From: Flavobacterium zhairuonense
GTDB taxonomy: Bacteria > Bacteroidota > Bacteroidia > Flavobacteriales > Flavobacteriaceae
DNA length: 64,000 nt
Assembly (NCBI RefSeq): GCF_004352915.1
Contig: NZ_SJSY01000075.1
Span: forward strand, 186,001-250,000
Direction of reading: 5' to 3'
In this document: positions 8,747-15,564 of the stretch, piece by piece
Layout: each line of letters starts with the position of its first letter
Position numbering within the stretch: position 1 is the stretch's first letter
Program-made: the position numbers and the translations under genes
Notes under the pieces: generated by a model
Told to the model about the DNA's origin: nothing
Seen by the model: the letters and a program-made list of their open reading frames with translations, nothing else
The model's database searches: none

Positions 8747-8754
8747 TAACTTTG
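8747..8754 (+). promoter_or_regulatory. Putative -7 promoter element of trxA
   Basis: TAACTTTG matches TAnnTTTG; a TTG lies 16 bp upstream (8728-8730), slightly closer than usual. The implied 5' leader is about 70 nt. Confidence 0.5.
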
Positions 8755-8829
8755 TACCTCAGTTTAGGAAATAACAAAAAACGAGTCTCTCGGGACTAAA
8801 GCTGAAATAACATTTAAAGATAAATTATT

Positions 8830-9147
8830 ATGGCATTAGCAATAACAGATGCTACTTTTGATGAAGTAGTTTTAAAGTCAGATAAACCAGTAATGGTAGA
8901 TTTTTGGGCAGCATGGTGTGGTCCTTGTAGAATGGTTGGTCCAATCATTGACCAATTAAGCGAAGAATATGCTGGTAAAGTAGTTGTTGGTAAAGTAGAT
9001 GTAGATGCTAACCAAGAATTCGCTGCAAAATATGGTGTGCGTAACATACCAACCGTTTTGGTGTTTCAAAATGGTGAAGTAGTAGGAAAACAAGTAGGAG
9101 TAGCTCCGAAACAAGCCTACGCAGATAGCTTAGACGCTTTGTTGTAA
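8830..9147 (+). CDS. trxA: Thioredoxin
   Basis: The 105-residue protein is a single thioredoxin domain with the redox-active motif WCGPC (Cys30, Cys33) and the cis-proline segment RNIPTVLVF. The length and motif order are those of a cytosolic TrxA that reduces protein disulfides using thioredoxin reductase. No signal peptide is present. It is monocistronic, with a promoter-like box upstream and a strong hairpin terminator downstream. Confidence 0.96.
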   Translation: MALAITDATFDEVVLKSDKPVMVDFWAAWCGPCRMVGPIIDQLSEEYAGKVVVGKVDVDANQEFAAKYGVRNIPTVLVFQNGEVVGKQVGVAPKQAYADSLDALL

Positions 9148-9173
9148 TCGTAAGATTATGATTTATATAAAAG

Positions 9174-9200
9174 AGGTTTGACGAAAGTCAAACCTTTTTT
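9174..9200 (+). terminator. Rho-independent terminator of trxA
   Basis: A perfect 9-bp stem AGGTTTGAC / GTCAAACCT closes a GAAA tetraloop and is followed by a run of T. It lies 27 bp after the trxA stop. Confidence 0.9.
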
Positions 9201-9220
9201 ATTTGCTCTTTTTTTGCCAC

Positions 9221-9238
9221 TCCCGATGGTTATCGGGA
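9221..9238. repeat. Palindrome TCCCGATGGTTATCGGGA (copy 1)
   Basis: This 18-bp palindrome is related to those at 15263 and 19701. It interrupts the sequence GCCAC...ACAGATT, which is found uninterrupted as GCCACAGATT near 156 and 19744. That pattern suggests insertion into an older repeat. Confidence 0.65.
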
Positions 9239-9259
9239 TATACAGATTAAAAGGATTTG

Positions 9260-9357
9260 TTTCACGCAGATTTAGCAGATTTCAGCAAATTTAATTTTGA
9301 TATAGCTATAAATAAATCTGCGCTCATCTGCTTAAATCTTTTAAAATCTGCGTGAAA
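9260..9357. repeat. Dispersed inverted repeat, TTTCACGCAGATT family (copy 2)
   Basis: TTTCACGCAGATTTAGCAGATTT is mirrored by AAATC...AAAATCTGCGTGAAA. It occupies most of the gap between trxA and the aminopeptidase gene. Confidence 0.8.
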
Positions 9358-9444
9358 AATTTTAACCTTTAGATTTGCTTAGACAATTGTCTATCAAAAC
9401 CGATCCTTTTTTTTATTTTTAACGAATCTTATATTCCTTTAAAA

Positions 9445-12018
9445 ATGAAAATTCTTCACAGCCTTTTTGCTTTTCTAACAATCACTACAATTGGTTTTTC
9501 GCAATCAAAACTAAATGAAAAAGATTTAACCCAAAATGGTGTTTCAGAGCAATTAGCTCAATTTCGTAAAAAACAGATTTCTGATGTTCAATACCAATTG
9601 TCTTTTGAAATTCCGAATCAGAAAAACGAAGATATTAATTCGAGTTTAACGGTAAATTTGAATTTATCAGACGTAAGTAAACCGCTTGTTTTGGATTTTA
9701 AAGAGAAAACTCAAAACATAAAATCAGTTTCGGCAAACGGGAAAAATGTTTCAATCATTCATGAAAACGGACATATTGTTGTTCCTGTTGAAAATTTAAT
9801 TTCAGGGAAAAACGCCATTTCAATATCCTTTATCGCCGGAAATTTATCTTTAAACCGTAATGATGATTTTCTATACACTTTATTAGTTCCAGATCGTGCG
9901 AGTACTTTGTTTCCGTGTTTTGATCAGCCCGATTTAAAAGCGACTTACAAATTGAGTCTTTCTGTGCCAAAAGATTGGGCAGTTTTGGCTGGAGCCGATG
10001 TAAAAGAGAAAGTCGAAAAAGGAGATTTTACTTCGTACACTTTCGGAGAATCGGATAAAATGAGCACGTATTTGTTTTCATTTGTGGCTGGGAAATTCAA
10101 TAGCGTTACACAGAAACCAGGTTTAGAAATGACATTTTTATATCGTGAAAATAATCCTGAAAAGATCAAAATAAGTACCGATACCATTTTCAATCTGCAT
10201 CAGCAATCATTAGATTTTTTAGAAAAATATACCAATTATAAATTCCCTTTTCAGAAGTTGGATTTCGCTTCAATTCCGGTTTTTCAATATGGCGGAATGG
10301 AGCATGTTGGAGCAATTCAATACAGAGAATCGACTTTGTTTTTGGACAACAGCGCAACCGACAGTGAAAAATTAAACCGTGCAAAATTAATCGCACACGA
10401 AACCTCACACATGTGGTTTGGAGATTTGGTAACGATGAAATGGTTTGATGATGTTTGGATGAAAGAGGTTTTTGCCAACTTCATGGCTGACAAAATCATG
10501 AACCCGATTTTCCCGAAAATCAATCATAATCTACAGTTTTTTAGTACGCATTATGCCAGCGCTTACGCGGAAGACCGCTCTTTAGGAACACATCCGATAA
10601 GACAACATTTGGCGAATTTAAAAGATGCCGGTTCGCTTTACGGCGCAATGATTTACAATAAAGCACCGATTATGATGCGTCAATTAGAAGCTTCGATGGG
10701 AAAGGAAGCTTTTCAGAAAGGAATCCAAAAATACATTCAGAAATATGCCAACGACAATGCTGATTGGAATAATTTGGTAGAAATTCTGGATGCCGAAACG
10801 CCTTTAGACATGAAAAAATGGAGTGAAGTTTGGGTAAACAAATCTGGAAGAGCAATTTTTTCAGATAAAATCGAATACGATGCTAAAAACCGAATCAAAA
10901 ATTTTGAAATTACACAGCAAGCAGAAGACAAATCAGATAATATCTGGCCTCAGATTTTTCAGATTGGATTAATTTATGCTGATAACGTAAAGATTTTAAC
11001 GGTCAATATTACAGACAAAAATTTGGTTTTAAAAGAAGCAATCGGGCTTAAAAAACCGCTTCAGGTAGTTTACAACTATAATGGTTTTGGATACGGTGTT
11101 TTTCCGCTTGACGAGAATAATTTAAGTGACATTACGACGCTGAAAGATGAAGTTGCAAGAGCATCTAGTTACAGCAATCTTTATGAAAATATGCTTATTG
11201 GAAATGTTTCTCCAGAAGAGGCCTATGCATATTGTTTTAAAGGGATTCGAGAGGAAGAGAATGAATTGGTTTTGCGAATTGTGTCAAATAATCTGAATGC
11301 AATTTATTGGAAATTTTTGACAGCAAAACAGCAGAGCGAATCTCAAAAATTACTTACTTATGCTTTGTTCGTGCGCTTGAATACTGTTTTACCAGCAAAT
11401 ATTAAAAAGACATTATTTAATTTGTTCAGCTCAATTGCATATTCAGATTCTGGAAAACAGCAATTGTATAAAATTTGGAATAAAGAAATTGTGATTCCAG
11501 GCTTGAAATTAAACGAAGACGATTTTACCAATATGGCAATGAGTCTGGCAATTTTCAAACATGAAAAAGCCCATGAAATCTTAGAAAAAACTAGAACGAC
11601 AATCACAAATCCAGACAAGAAGAAGCGATTTGAATTTTTGCTTCCGTCCTTATCAAAAGACGAATCCGTTCGAAATGCATTTATAGAATCGTTAAAAGAC
11701 GATGCCAATCGTGAAAAAGAAGCGTGGGTTTCTGTTGGTTTGGCTAATGTAAATCATCCGCTTCGTCAAGAAAGTGCTCAAAAATATATTAGATTTTCAC
11801 TAGATTTGGTAGATGAAATCCAGCGAACGGGAGATATTTTCTTTCCGAAAGATTGGTTGGATAATACAGTTGGAAGATATTCTTCGAAATATGCTTTTGA
11901 TGAAGTACAGCGATTCTTAAAAGAAAACCCTAATTTTAGTCCGATCTTGAAACGCAAGTTGTTTATGGCGACAGATTTGCTTTATAAAGCGCAAAATATT
12001 AAAAAAGAAACCGAATGA
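9445..12018 (+). CDS. M1 family metallo-aminopeptidase (aminopeptidase N-like)
   Basis: The 857-residue protein has a signal peptide (cleavage after residue 19, IGFS-Q). The gluzincin zinc site HETSH is at 318-322 with the third ligand Glu341 (HExxH-18-E). The substrate-binding GAMEN motif appears as GGMEH (283-287), so the last Asn is His. The exported enzyme would remove N-terminal residues from peptides in the periplasm or outside the cell. A long helical C-terminal region completes an aminopeptidase-N-like layout. The stop overlaps the next start by 4 bp, so translation of the two genes is probably coupled. Confidence 0.92.
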   Translation: MKILHSLFAFLTITTIGFSQSKLNEKDLTQNGVSEQLAQFRKKQISDVQYQLSFEIPNQKNEDINSSLTVNLNLSDVSKPLVLDFKEKTQNIKSVSANGKNVSIIHENGHIVVPVENLISGKNAISISFIAGNLSLNRNDDFLYTLLVPDRASTLFPCFDQPDLKATYKLSLSVPKDWAVLAGADVKEKVEKGDFTSYTFGESDKMSTYLFSFVAGKFNSVTQKPGLEMTFLYRENNPEKIKISTDTIFNLHQQSLDFLEKYTNYKFPFQKLDFASIPVFQYGGMEHVGAIQYRESTLFLDNSATDSEKLNRAKLIAHETSHMWFGDLVTMKWFDDVWMKEVFANFMADKIMNPIFPKINHNLQFFSTHYASAYAEDRSLGTHPIRQHLANLKDAGSLYGAMIYNKAPIMMRQLEASMGKEAFQKGIQKYIQKYANDNADWNNLVEILDAETPLDMKKWSEVWVNKSGRAIFSDKIEYDAKNRIKNFEITQQAEDKSDNIWPQIFQIGLIYADNVKILTVNITDKNLVLKEAIGLKKPLQVVYNYNGFGYGVFPLDENNLSDITTLKDEVARASSYSNLYENMLIGNVSPEEAYAYCFKGIREEENELVLRIVSNNLNAIYWKFLTAKQQSESQKLLTYALFVRLNTVLPANIKKTLFNLFSSIAYSDSGKQQLYKIWNKEIVIPGLKLNEDDFTNMAMSLAIFKHEKAHEILEKTRTTITNPDKKKRFEFLLPSLSKDESVRNAFIESLKDDANREKEAWVSVGLANVNHPLRQESAQKYIRFSLDLVDEIQRTGDIFFPKDWLDNTVGRYSSKYAFDEVQRFLKENPNFSPILKRKLFMATDLLYKAQNIKKETE

Positions 12019-12941
12019 AAATTGAATCGGAAATAGAAAAAGTCTCGAGTTTTCAGCATCTTGAAATGCTGGCGAATCAGGTTGTGGAAGGTTTTATATC
12101 CGGAATGCACAAGAGTCCGTTTCATGGATTTTCGGCCGAATTTGCCGAGCACAAAGTCTATAACGCAGGAGAAAGCACCAAACATATCGACTGGAAATTG
12201 TTTGCCAAAACCGACCGTTTGTACACGAAACGTTTTGAGGAAGAAACCAATTTGCGCTGTCATTTGATTGTCGATAATTCGTCGTCGATGCATTATCCGG
12301 AATTGAAATCGAATCAGCCTTTTTATGAAAAGAAGATTGGTTTTGCCGTTTTGGCTTCGGCAGTTTTAATGAATATTTTAAAGAAACAGCGCGATGCCGT
12401 TGGTTTGAGCGTTTTCTCAGATAAATACGAATATTACGCCCCAGAAAAAGGAAGCGATCGTCATCACAGAATGCTTTTAAACAAACTGGAAGAATTATTA
12501 GTTCAGCCAAAAGTCAAAAAAACGACCGATACAATTACGTATCTGCATCAAATAGCAGAGAAAATGCATCGTCGTTCGATGATTATTTTGTTTACCGATA
12601 TGTTTCAAACGGAAGATGAAGAGAATTTATTCAACGCTTTACAGCATTTAAAACATAATAAACACAAAGTGGTTTTGTTTCATGTGGTTGATAGTCAAAC
12701 CGAAATGAAGTTTGATTTTGATAATGCACCAAGAAAATTTATCGACTTAGAATCGGGAGAAGAGGTTTCAATTTTTGCCGATAATGTAAAAGCAGCATAT
12801 GAAAAAAGGGTAGAAGCCTATTTTAAAAACCTGGCTTTAACCTGTGCAAAGAACCAAATTAAGTATGTTTCGGTAAATGTAGGCGATAATTTTGAAAAAA
12901 TATTGACTACTTATTTGGTTGAAAAACAAAACTTTGGATGA
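12015..12941 (+). CDS. DUF58 domain protein
   Basis: The 308-residue protein has the DUF58 signature region YNAGESTKHIDWKLFAKTD, followed by a von Willebrand A-like segment with a MIDAS-type LIVDNSSSMHYPE (DxSxS). DUF58 proteins usually occur with MoxR ATPases and act in metal-dependent assembly or aerotolerance loci (Bat operons). No moxR or bat gene is visible here; instead the gene overlaps the M1 aminopeptidase by 4 bp. A functional link between the two is an inference from this overlap. It has no transmembrane segment and is probably cytosolic. Confidence 0.87.
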   Translation: MKIESEIEKVSSFQHLEMLANQVVEGFISGMHKSPFHGFSAEFAEHKVYNAGESTKHIDWKLFAKTDRLYTKRFEEETNLRCHLIVDNSSSMHYPELKSNQPFYEKKIGFAVLASAVLMNILKKQRDAVGLSVFSDKYEYYAPEKGSDRHHRMLLNKLEELLVQPKVKKTTDTITYLHQIAEKMHRRSMIILFTDMFQTEDEENLFNALQHLKHNKHKVVLFHVVDSQTEMKFDFDNAPRKFIDLESGEEVSIFADNVKAAYEKRVEAYFKNLALTCAKNQIKYVSVNVGDNFEKILTTYLVEKQNFG

Positions 12942-12979
12942 TGATTAAAAAAAATATTTAATTTTTTTCACAAAAAGGC

Positions 12980-13009
12980 TTGCAGAAATGAAATTCTGTT
13001 ATATCTTTG
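12980..13009 (+). promoter_or_regulatory. Promoter of the first tRNA-Asp gene
   Basis: TTG (12980-12982), 19 bp, then TATCTTTG (13002-13009) is a near-perfect Bacteroidota promoter. It is closely copied upstream of the second tRNA-Asp. Confidence 0.85.
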
Positions 13010-13027
13010 CAACCGCAATAACGCAGA

Positions 13028-13101
13028 GGTTTGGTAGTTCAGTTGGTTAGAATACATGCCTGTCACGCATGGGGTCGCGGGTTCGAGTCCCGTCCAGACC
13101 G
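13028..13101 (+). tRNA. tRNA-Asp (GTC), copy 1
   Basis: The 74-nt cloverleaf has acceptor GGTTTGG paired with CCAGACC, anticodon loop CTGTCAC giving GUC, T-arm GCGGGTTCGAGTCCCGT and discriminator G, the Asp identity base. CCA is not encoded. Confidence 0.96.
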
Positions 13102-13111
13102 CAATATTGGG

Positions 13112-13141
13112 AAAAGCCTTTCTATTAAGAAAGGCTTTTTT
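13112..13141 (+). terminator. Terminator of tRNA-Asp copy 1
   Basis: A 12-bp stem AAAAGCCTTTCT / AGAAAGGCTTTT with loop ATTA is followed by T's, 10 bp beyond the tRNA. Confidence 0.9.
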
Positions 13142-13363
13142 GCCCAAAAACGGTATCTAAGATTAGTTGTGTTGTTTTGCTACGACTTTGTAACTCGTAG
13201 CTGGTTTAGTAGTTAGACCAATGAAAAGCTTTCCACTTTTGTGGATGGCTTTTTTGATTTAAGACACTTTTGTATTTAACCGCAAAGAGCGCAAAGATTT
13301 ACGCAAAGTCCGCAAAGTTTTTTTTAAGCTTTGCGGATTTTGCGTTTTGTATCCATTGTATTT

Positions 13364-13399
13364 AAACATAGCCCGTGGTTTCAACCATGGGCTATGTTT
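13364..13399. repeat. Palindrome CATAGCCC...GGGCTATG
   Basis: AAACATAGCCCGTGGTT pairs with AACCATGGGCTATGTTT with one mismatch (a G-T pair in RNA). It lies inside the outer element at 13275. Confidence 0.75.
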
Positions 13400-13427
13400 G
13401 TTTAGATGATAAATTATCTATATGAAA

Positions 13428-13462
13428 AACCTTTGTCAAAGTTCAAAACTTTGACAAAGGTT
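13428..13462. repeat. Perfect 16-bp hairpin AACCTTTGTCAAAGTT
   Basis: AACCTTTGTCAAAGTT and its exact complement flank a 3-nt loop, inside the outer element at 13275. Confidence 0.75.
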
Positions 13463-13617
13463 GCAAAGATTAACAAGCCTTGTAGTCTTAGCGTAAATCT
13501 TAGCGCGCTTTGCGGTTAAAAAGAAAGAAAATACTTCTTTTTTAAATTTATTATCAATTTTTAAAATATTGGAATTTAGTCAATTAAAAATTTCTTTTTT
13601 TTTATTTGAAAAAACGC

Positions 13618-13647
13618 TTGCAGAAACGAAATTCTGTTGTATTTTTG
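13618..13647 (+). promoter_or_regulatory. Promoter of the second tRNA-Asp gene
   Basis: TTG (13618-13620), 19 bp, then TATTTTTG. The surrounding sequence (CGCTTGCAGAAACGAAATTCTGTTGTAT-like) closely resembles the first copy, so the promoter was duplicated with the tRNA. Confidence 0.85.
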
Positions 13648-13664
13648 CACTCGCAATAACGCAG

Positions 13665-13738
13665 GGTTTGGTAGTTCAGTTGGTTAGAATACATGCCTGT
13701 CACGCATGGGGTCGCGGGTTCGAGTCCCGTCCAGACCG
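13665..13738 (+). tRNA. tRNA-Asp (GTC), copy 2
   Basis: The sequence is identical over 74 nt to copy 1, with anticodon GUC and discriminator G. Its own promoter is upstream and its own terminator 12 bp downstream. Confidence 0.96.
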
Positions 13739-13750
13739 CCTAAGTTGTTT

Positions 13751-13784
13751 AAAATGCCTCTCATTATGAGAGGCATTTTTTTTT
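13751..13784 (+). terminator. Terminator of tRNA-Asp copy 2
   Basis: AAAATGCCTCTCAT and ATGAGAGGCATTTT pair around a single base and are followed by a T-run. The same hairpin with its leader AAGTTGTTTAAAATG recurs after the tRNA relic at 14144. Confidence 0.9.
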
Positions 13785-13802
13785 ACCATTAAGTTTTGAT
13801 TT

Positions 13803-14048
13803 ATGTTTTACGTTTATATAATTTATTCTAAAACTTTTGATCTTTATTACAAAGGGTTTAGTGAAGATGTTGCTCAAAGATTATTATATCATAATGAAAA
13901 TAGAAGCAGGTATACTTCAAATAAAGGGCCATGGGAGCTGGTTTATTCAAAAGCATTTGAAACTAAAAAAGAGGCTTTGGTTGAGGAATTGAGATTGAAA
14001 AAGCTAAATAGAAAATCAATAGAAGCTTTAATTTTCGATCAGAAATAA
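13803..14048 (+). CDS. GIY-YIG domain nuclease, small
   Basis: The 81-residue protein is a single GIY-YIG domain: MFYVYIIYS for the GIY strand, YYKGFSEDVAQRLLYHN for the YIG strand with the conserved Arg, and EALVEELRLKKLNR containing the catalytic-type Glu. Such stand-alone proteins are of uncertain role. Relatives include UvrC and mobile homing endonucleases. The gene lies between an intact tRNA-Asp and a decayed tRNA-Asp copy that carries the same terminator, which suggests movement or duplication together with the tRNA. It starts 25 bp after the tRNA terminator stem. Confidence 0.88.
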   Translation: MFYVYIIYSKTFDLYYKGFSEDVAQRLLYHNENRSRYTSNKGPWELVYSKAFETKKEALVEELRLKKLNRKSIEALIFDQK

Positions 14049-14051
14049 GAA

Positions 14052-14133
14052 AGGTAAACTGGTTAGAATACATGTCTGTCATCTCGTCTAGAGACGAGAC
14101 GGGTTCGAGTCCTCTCGTTTTCAAGAACGAGAC
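14052..14133 (+). pseudogene. Decayed tRNA-Asp copy
   Basis: TGGTTAGAATACATGTCTGTCA and GGGTTCGAGTCC match the D-arm/anticodon and T-arm segments of the intact tRNA-Asp genes. The 5' acceptor strand is lost and no cloverleaf can form. Two new hairpins, CTCGTCT-AG-AGACGAG (14083-14098) and TCTCGTT...AACGAGA (14113-14132), flank the T-loop. The remnant is followed by AAGTTGTTTAAAATG and the same terminator as tRNA-Asp copy 2, which confirms its origin by duplication. Confidence 0.8.
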
Positions 14134-14143
14134 CAAGTTGTTT

Positions 14144-14177
14144 AAAATGCCTCTCATTATGAGAGGCATTTTTTTTT
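14144..14177 (+). terminator. Duplicated tRNA-Asp terminator after the GIY-YIG gene
   Basis: The hairpin AAAATGCCTCTCAT / ATGAGAGGCATTTT plus T-run is identical to the one at 13751. It may now terminate the GIY-YIG transcript. Confidence 0.88.
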
Positions 14178-14193
14178 GATATATTTTGCGAGG

Positions 14194-14305
14194 TTTAACC
14201 GCAAAGAGCGCGAAGATTTTACGCAAAGTTCGCTAAGGATTTTTTCAGCAAGATTTATAAAAGTTCGCAAAGCTTTATCATAGCTTTGCGAACTTTGCGG
14301 TTAAA
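14194..14305. repeat. Inverted repeat TTTAACCGCAAAG family
   Basis: TTTAACCGCAAAGAGCGC at the left faces GCGAACTTTGCGGTTAAA at the right. An inner hairpin AAAGTTCGCAAAGC / GCTTTGCGAACTTT sits near the right end. It lies between the tRNA relic and the AraC gene. Confidence 0.7.
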
Positions 14306-14355
14306 CATTTTTTAGGTTCCAGTTTTGGAATTTATTTCTTTCCTATCTTTATATT

Positions 14356-15177
14356 ATGGAACAATCAACATTCAAAGTAGACAAATATTATCTCCATAAA
14401 GTAGATGCCGATAAAAAAAGCATTTACTGTCATCATGATATAATGGGTGAATTGTTTGTTCCGTGGCATAAACACGATAAAGCGCAAATGCTATATGCCG
14501 AAGGCGATGTCGTTTTTGTGACAACAGAAACAAAATCATATTTTTTGCCTGCAAGACATTTTATTTGGATTCCGGCTGGATTGGAACACAGCATTGAGCC
14601 AAAATCGGAACATGTGATGATGCGAAATTTGTATTTTCCGATTGAAAAAGATGAAGATCAATTCTATAAAAGAGAAGGCATTTATCCAGTTAATAATTTG
14701 TTGCTCCAAATGATGATGTTTACCAATCAATGGAACGGAGATTTAAAAAAAGGCTCTCCGAGTTTTACAATTGCAAAAGCCATAAAAGCGATTCTTCCGC
14801 AGATATGTCATACCAATTTACCTCTAGAACTTCCTCAGCCTAAAGATAAACGATTGGGAAAAATTCTTCGATATATTGAAAATAATTTGGGTGAAACAAT
14901 TCTCTTTGCTGATGTGGCGCATGAATTTGGCTTTAGCGAACGCTCTCTGTATCGCTTATTTCAGAAAGATCTCAAGATGTCTTTTATTCAATATTATACC
15001 ATTCGAAGAATCCTCAAAGCAATCGAATTGTTATTAGAAAGAAAGCTTTCGGTAAAGGAGGTAGCTCAAGAAGTTGGTTATAATAGTGTTCCAACCTTTA
15101 GTAACACTTTTTTTAAGATTTTAGGCCAAAGACCTTCCGATTACTTAAATGGCGAGGAGATTTTAGAAAGAAAATAG
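14356..15177 (+). CDS. AraC family transcriptional regulator
   Basis: The 273-residue protein has an N-terminal cupin-like sensor domain (FVPWHKHDKAQMLYAEG, FIWIPAGLEHSIEP) and a C-terminal pair of AraC helix-turn-helix motifs (ADVAHEFGFSERSLYRLFQK and VKEVAQEVGYNSVPTFSNTF), ending with the typical GQRPSDYL. It precedes a three-gene efflux operon on the same strand, so it is the likely regulator of that operon. The inducer is not predictable from sequence; the histidines of the cupin could hold a metal or aromatic ligand. Confidence 0.92.
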   Translation: MEQSTFKVDKYYLHKVDADKKSIYCHHDIMGELFVPWHKHDKAQMLYAEGDVVFVTTETKSYFLPARHFIWIPAGLEHSIEPKSEHVMMRNLYFPIEKDEDQFYKREGIYPVNNLLLQMMMFTNQWNGDLKKGSPSFTIAKAIKAILPQICHTNLPLELPQPKDKRLGKILRYIENNLGETILFADVAHEFGFSERSLYRLFQKDLKMSFIQYYTIRRILKAIELLLERKLSVKEVAQEVGYNSVPTFSNTFFKILGQRPSDYLNGEEILERK

Positions 15178-15183
15178 TTTTTA

Positions 15184-15393
15184 TTTCACGCAGATTTTAA
15201 TAGATTTTAGCTGATTTTGCAGATTCTTTTTTATTCCATGTGTAAAAAAGTTCCTCTCGCAGTCCCGATAGCTATCGGGAGCAGATTTCAGAGATTTTTA
15301 AATGCTTTATAATCTGCACAATCTGACAAATCTGCGAGAGTAAAAAGACAAATCTGCGCGTATCTGCTAAAATGTATTAAAATCTGCGTGAAA
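15184..15393. repeat. Dispersed inverted repeat, TTTCACGCAGATT family (copy 3), containing nested repeats
   Basis: The outer arms are TTTCACGCAGATTTTAATAG and its mirror ...TATTAAAATCTGCGTGAAA. Inside lies a second inverted repeat with CTCTCGCAG / CTGCGAGAG arms (15254-15340). Inside one of its arms is the TCCCGAT palindrome at 15263. Together they fill the first half of the 387-bp gap before the efflux operon. Confidence 0.8.
15263..15280. repeat. Perfect palindrome TCCCGATAGCTATCGGGA (copy 2)
   Basis: This 18-bp perfect palindrome sits just inside the left arm of the CTCTCGCAGA repeat and breaks its match to the right arm. That shows it arrived after the arm was formed. Confidence 0.75.
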
Positions 15394-15443
15394 TATCACA
15401 ATCAAAATCTATTTTGTAATAAATTGTTTTTCAATGTTTTAAT

Positions 15444-15496
15444 ATAACGTTTTCGGAAAACACGACTTTAACATTTGTCCGAAATGAATACGTTAT
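15444..15496. promoter_or_regulatory. Possible operator upstream of the efflux operon
   Basis: ATAACGT-N2-TCGGA on the left is mirrored by TCCGA-N7-ACGTTAT on the right, about 70 bp before the TolC-family start. The two halves have different inner spacing. It could be a binding site for the adjacent AraC regulator, but AraC sites are often direct repeats, so this is a tentative reading. Confidence 0.35.
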
Positions 15497-15564
15497 TGAC
15501 TTTTTAGAATCATCTGCCAAGAAAAAAATGAAGGAACTTTGCACCATAAAATATTTATGTATTC

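Larger units (their letters stand above)
13275..13520. repeat. Nested inverted-repeat element between the two tRNA-Asp genes
   Basis: The outer 30-bp arms (TTTAACCGCAAAGAGCGCAA... and its mirrored end ...CTTTGCGGTTAAA) match at 27 of 30 positions. Inside are two unrelated palindromes at 13364 and 13428. This accounts for most of the 560 bp between the tRNA genes. A related outer repeat is at 14194. No protein gene is supported here. Confidence 0.75.

Noticed and set aside
12094..12510. Long antisense frame opposite the DUF58 gene
   Set aside because: The DUF58 protein has clear motifs in the other frame; the antisense product has none.
13031..13216. Open frame of 61 codons across the first tRNA-Asp (and a similar one at 13569-13769 across the second)
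   Set aside because: It reads through a tRNA and its terminator; the shared peptide is just the translated tRNA.
13275..15393. Possible CRISPR array from clustered repeats
   Set aside because: The repeats are inverted, of different families and irregularly spaced; there are no direct repeats with uniform spacers and no cas genes.
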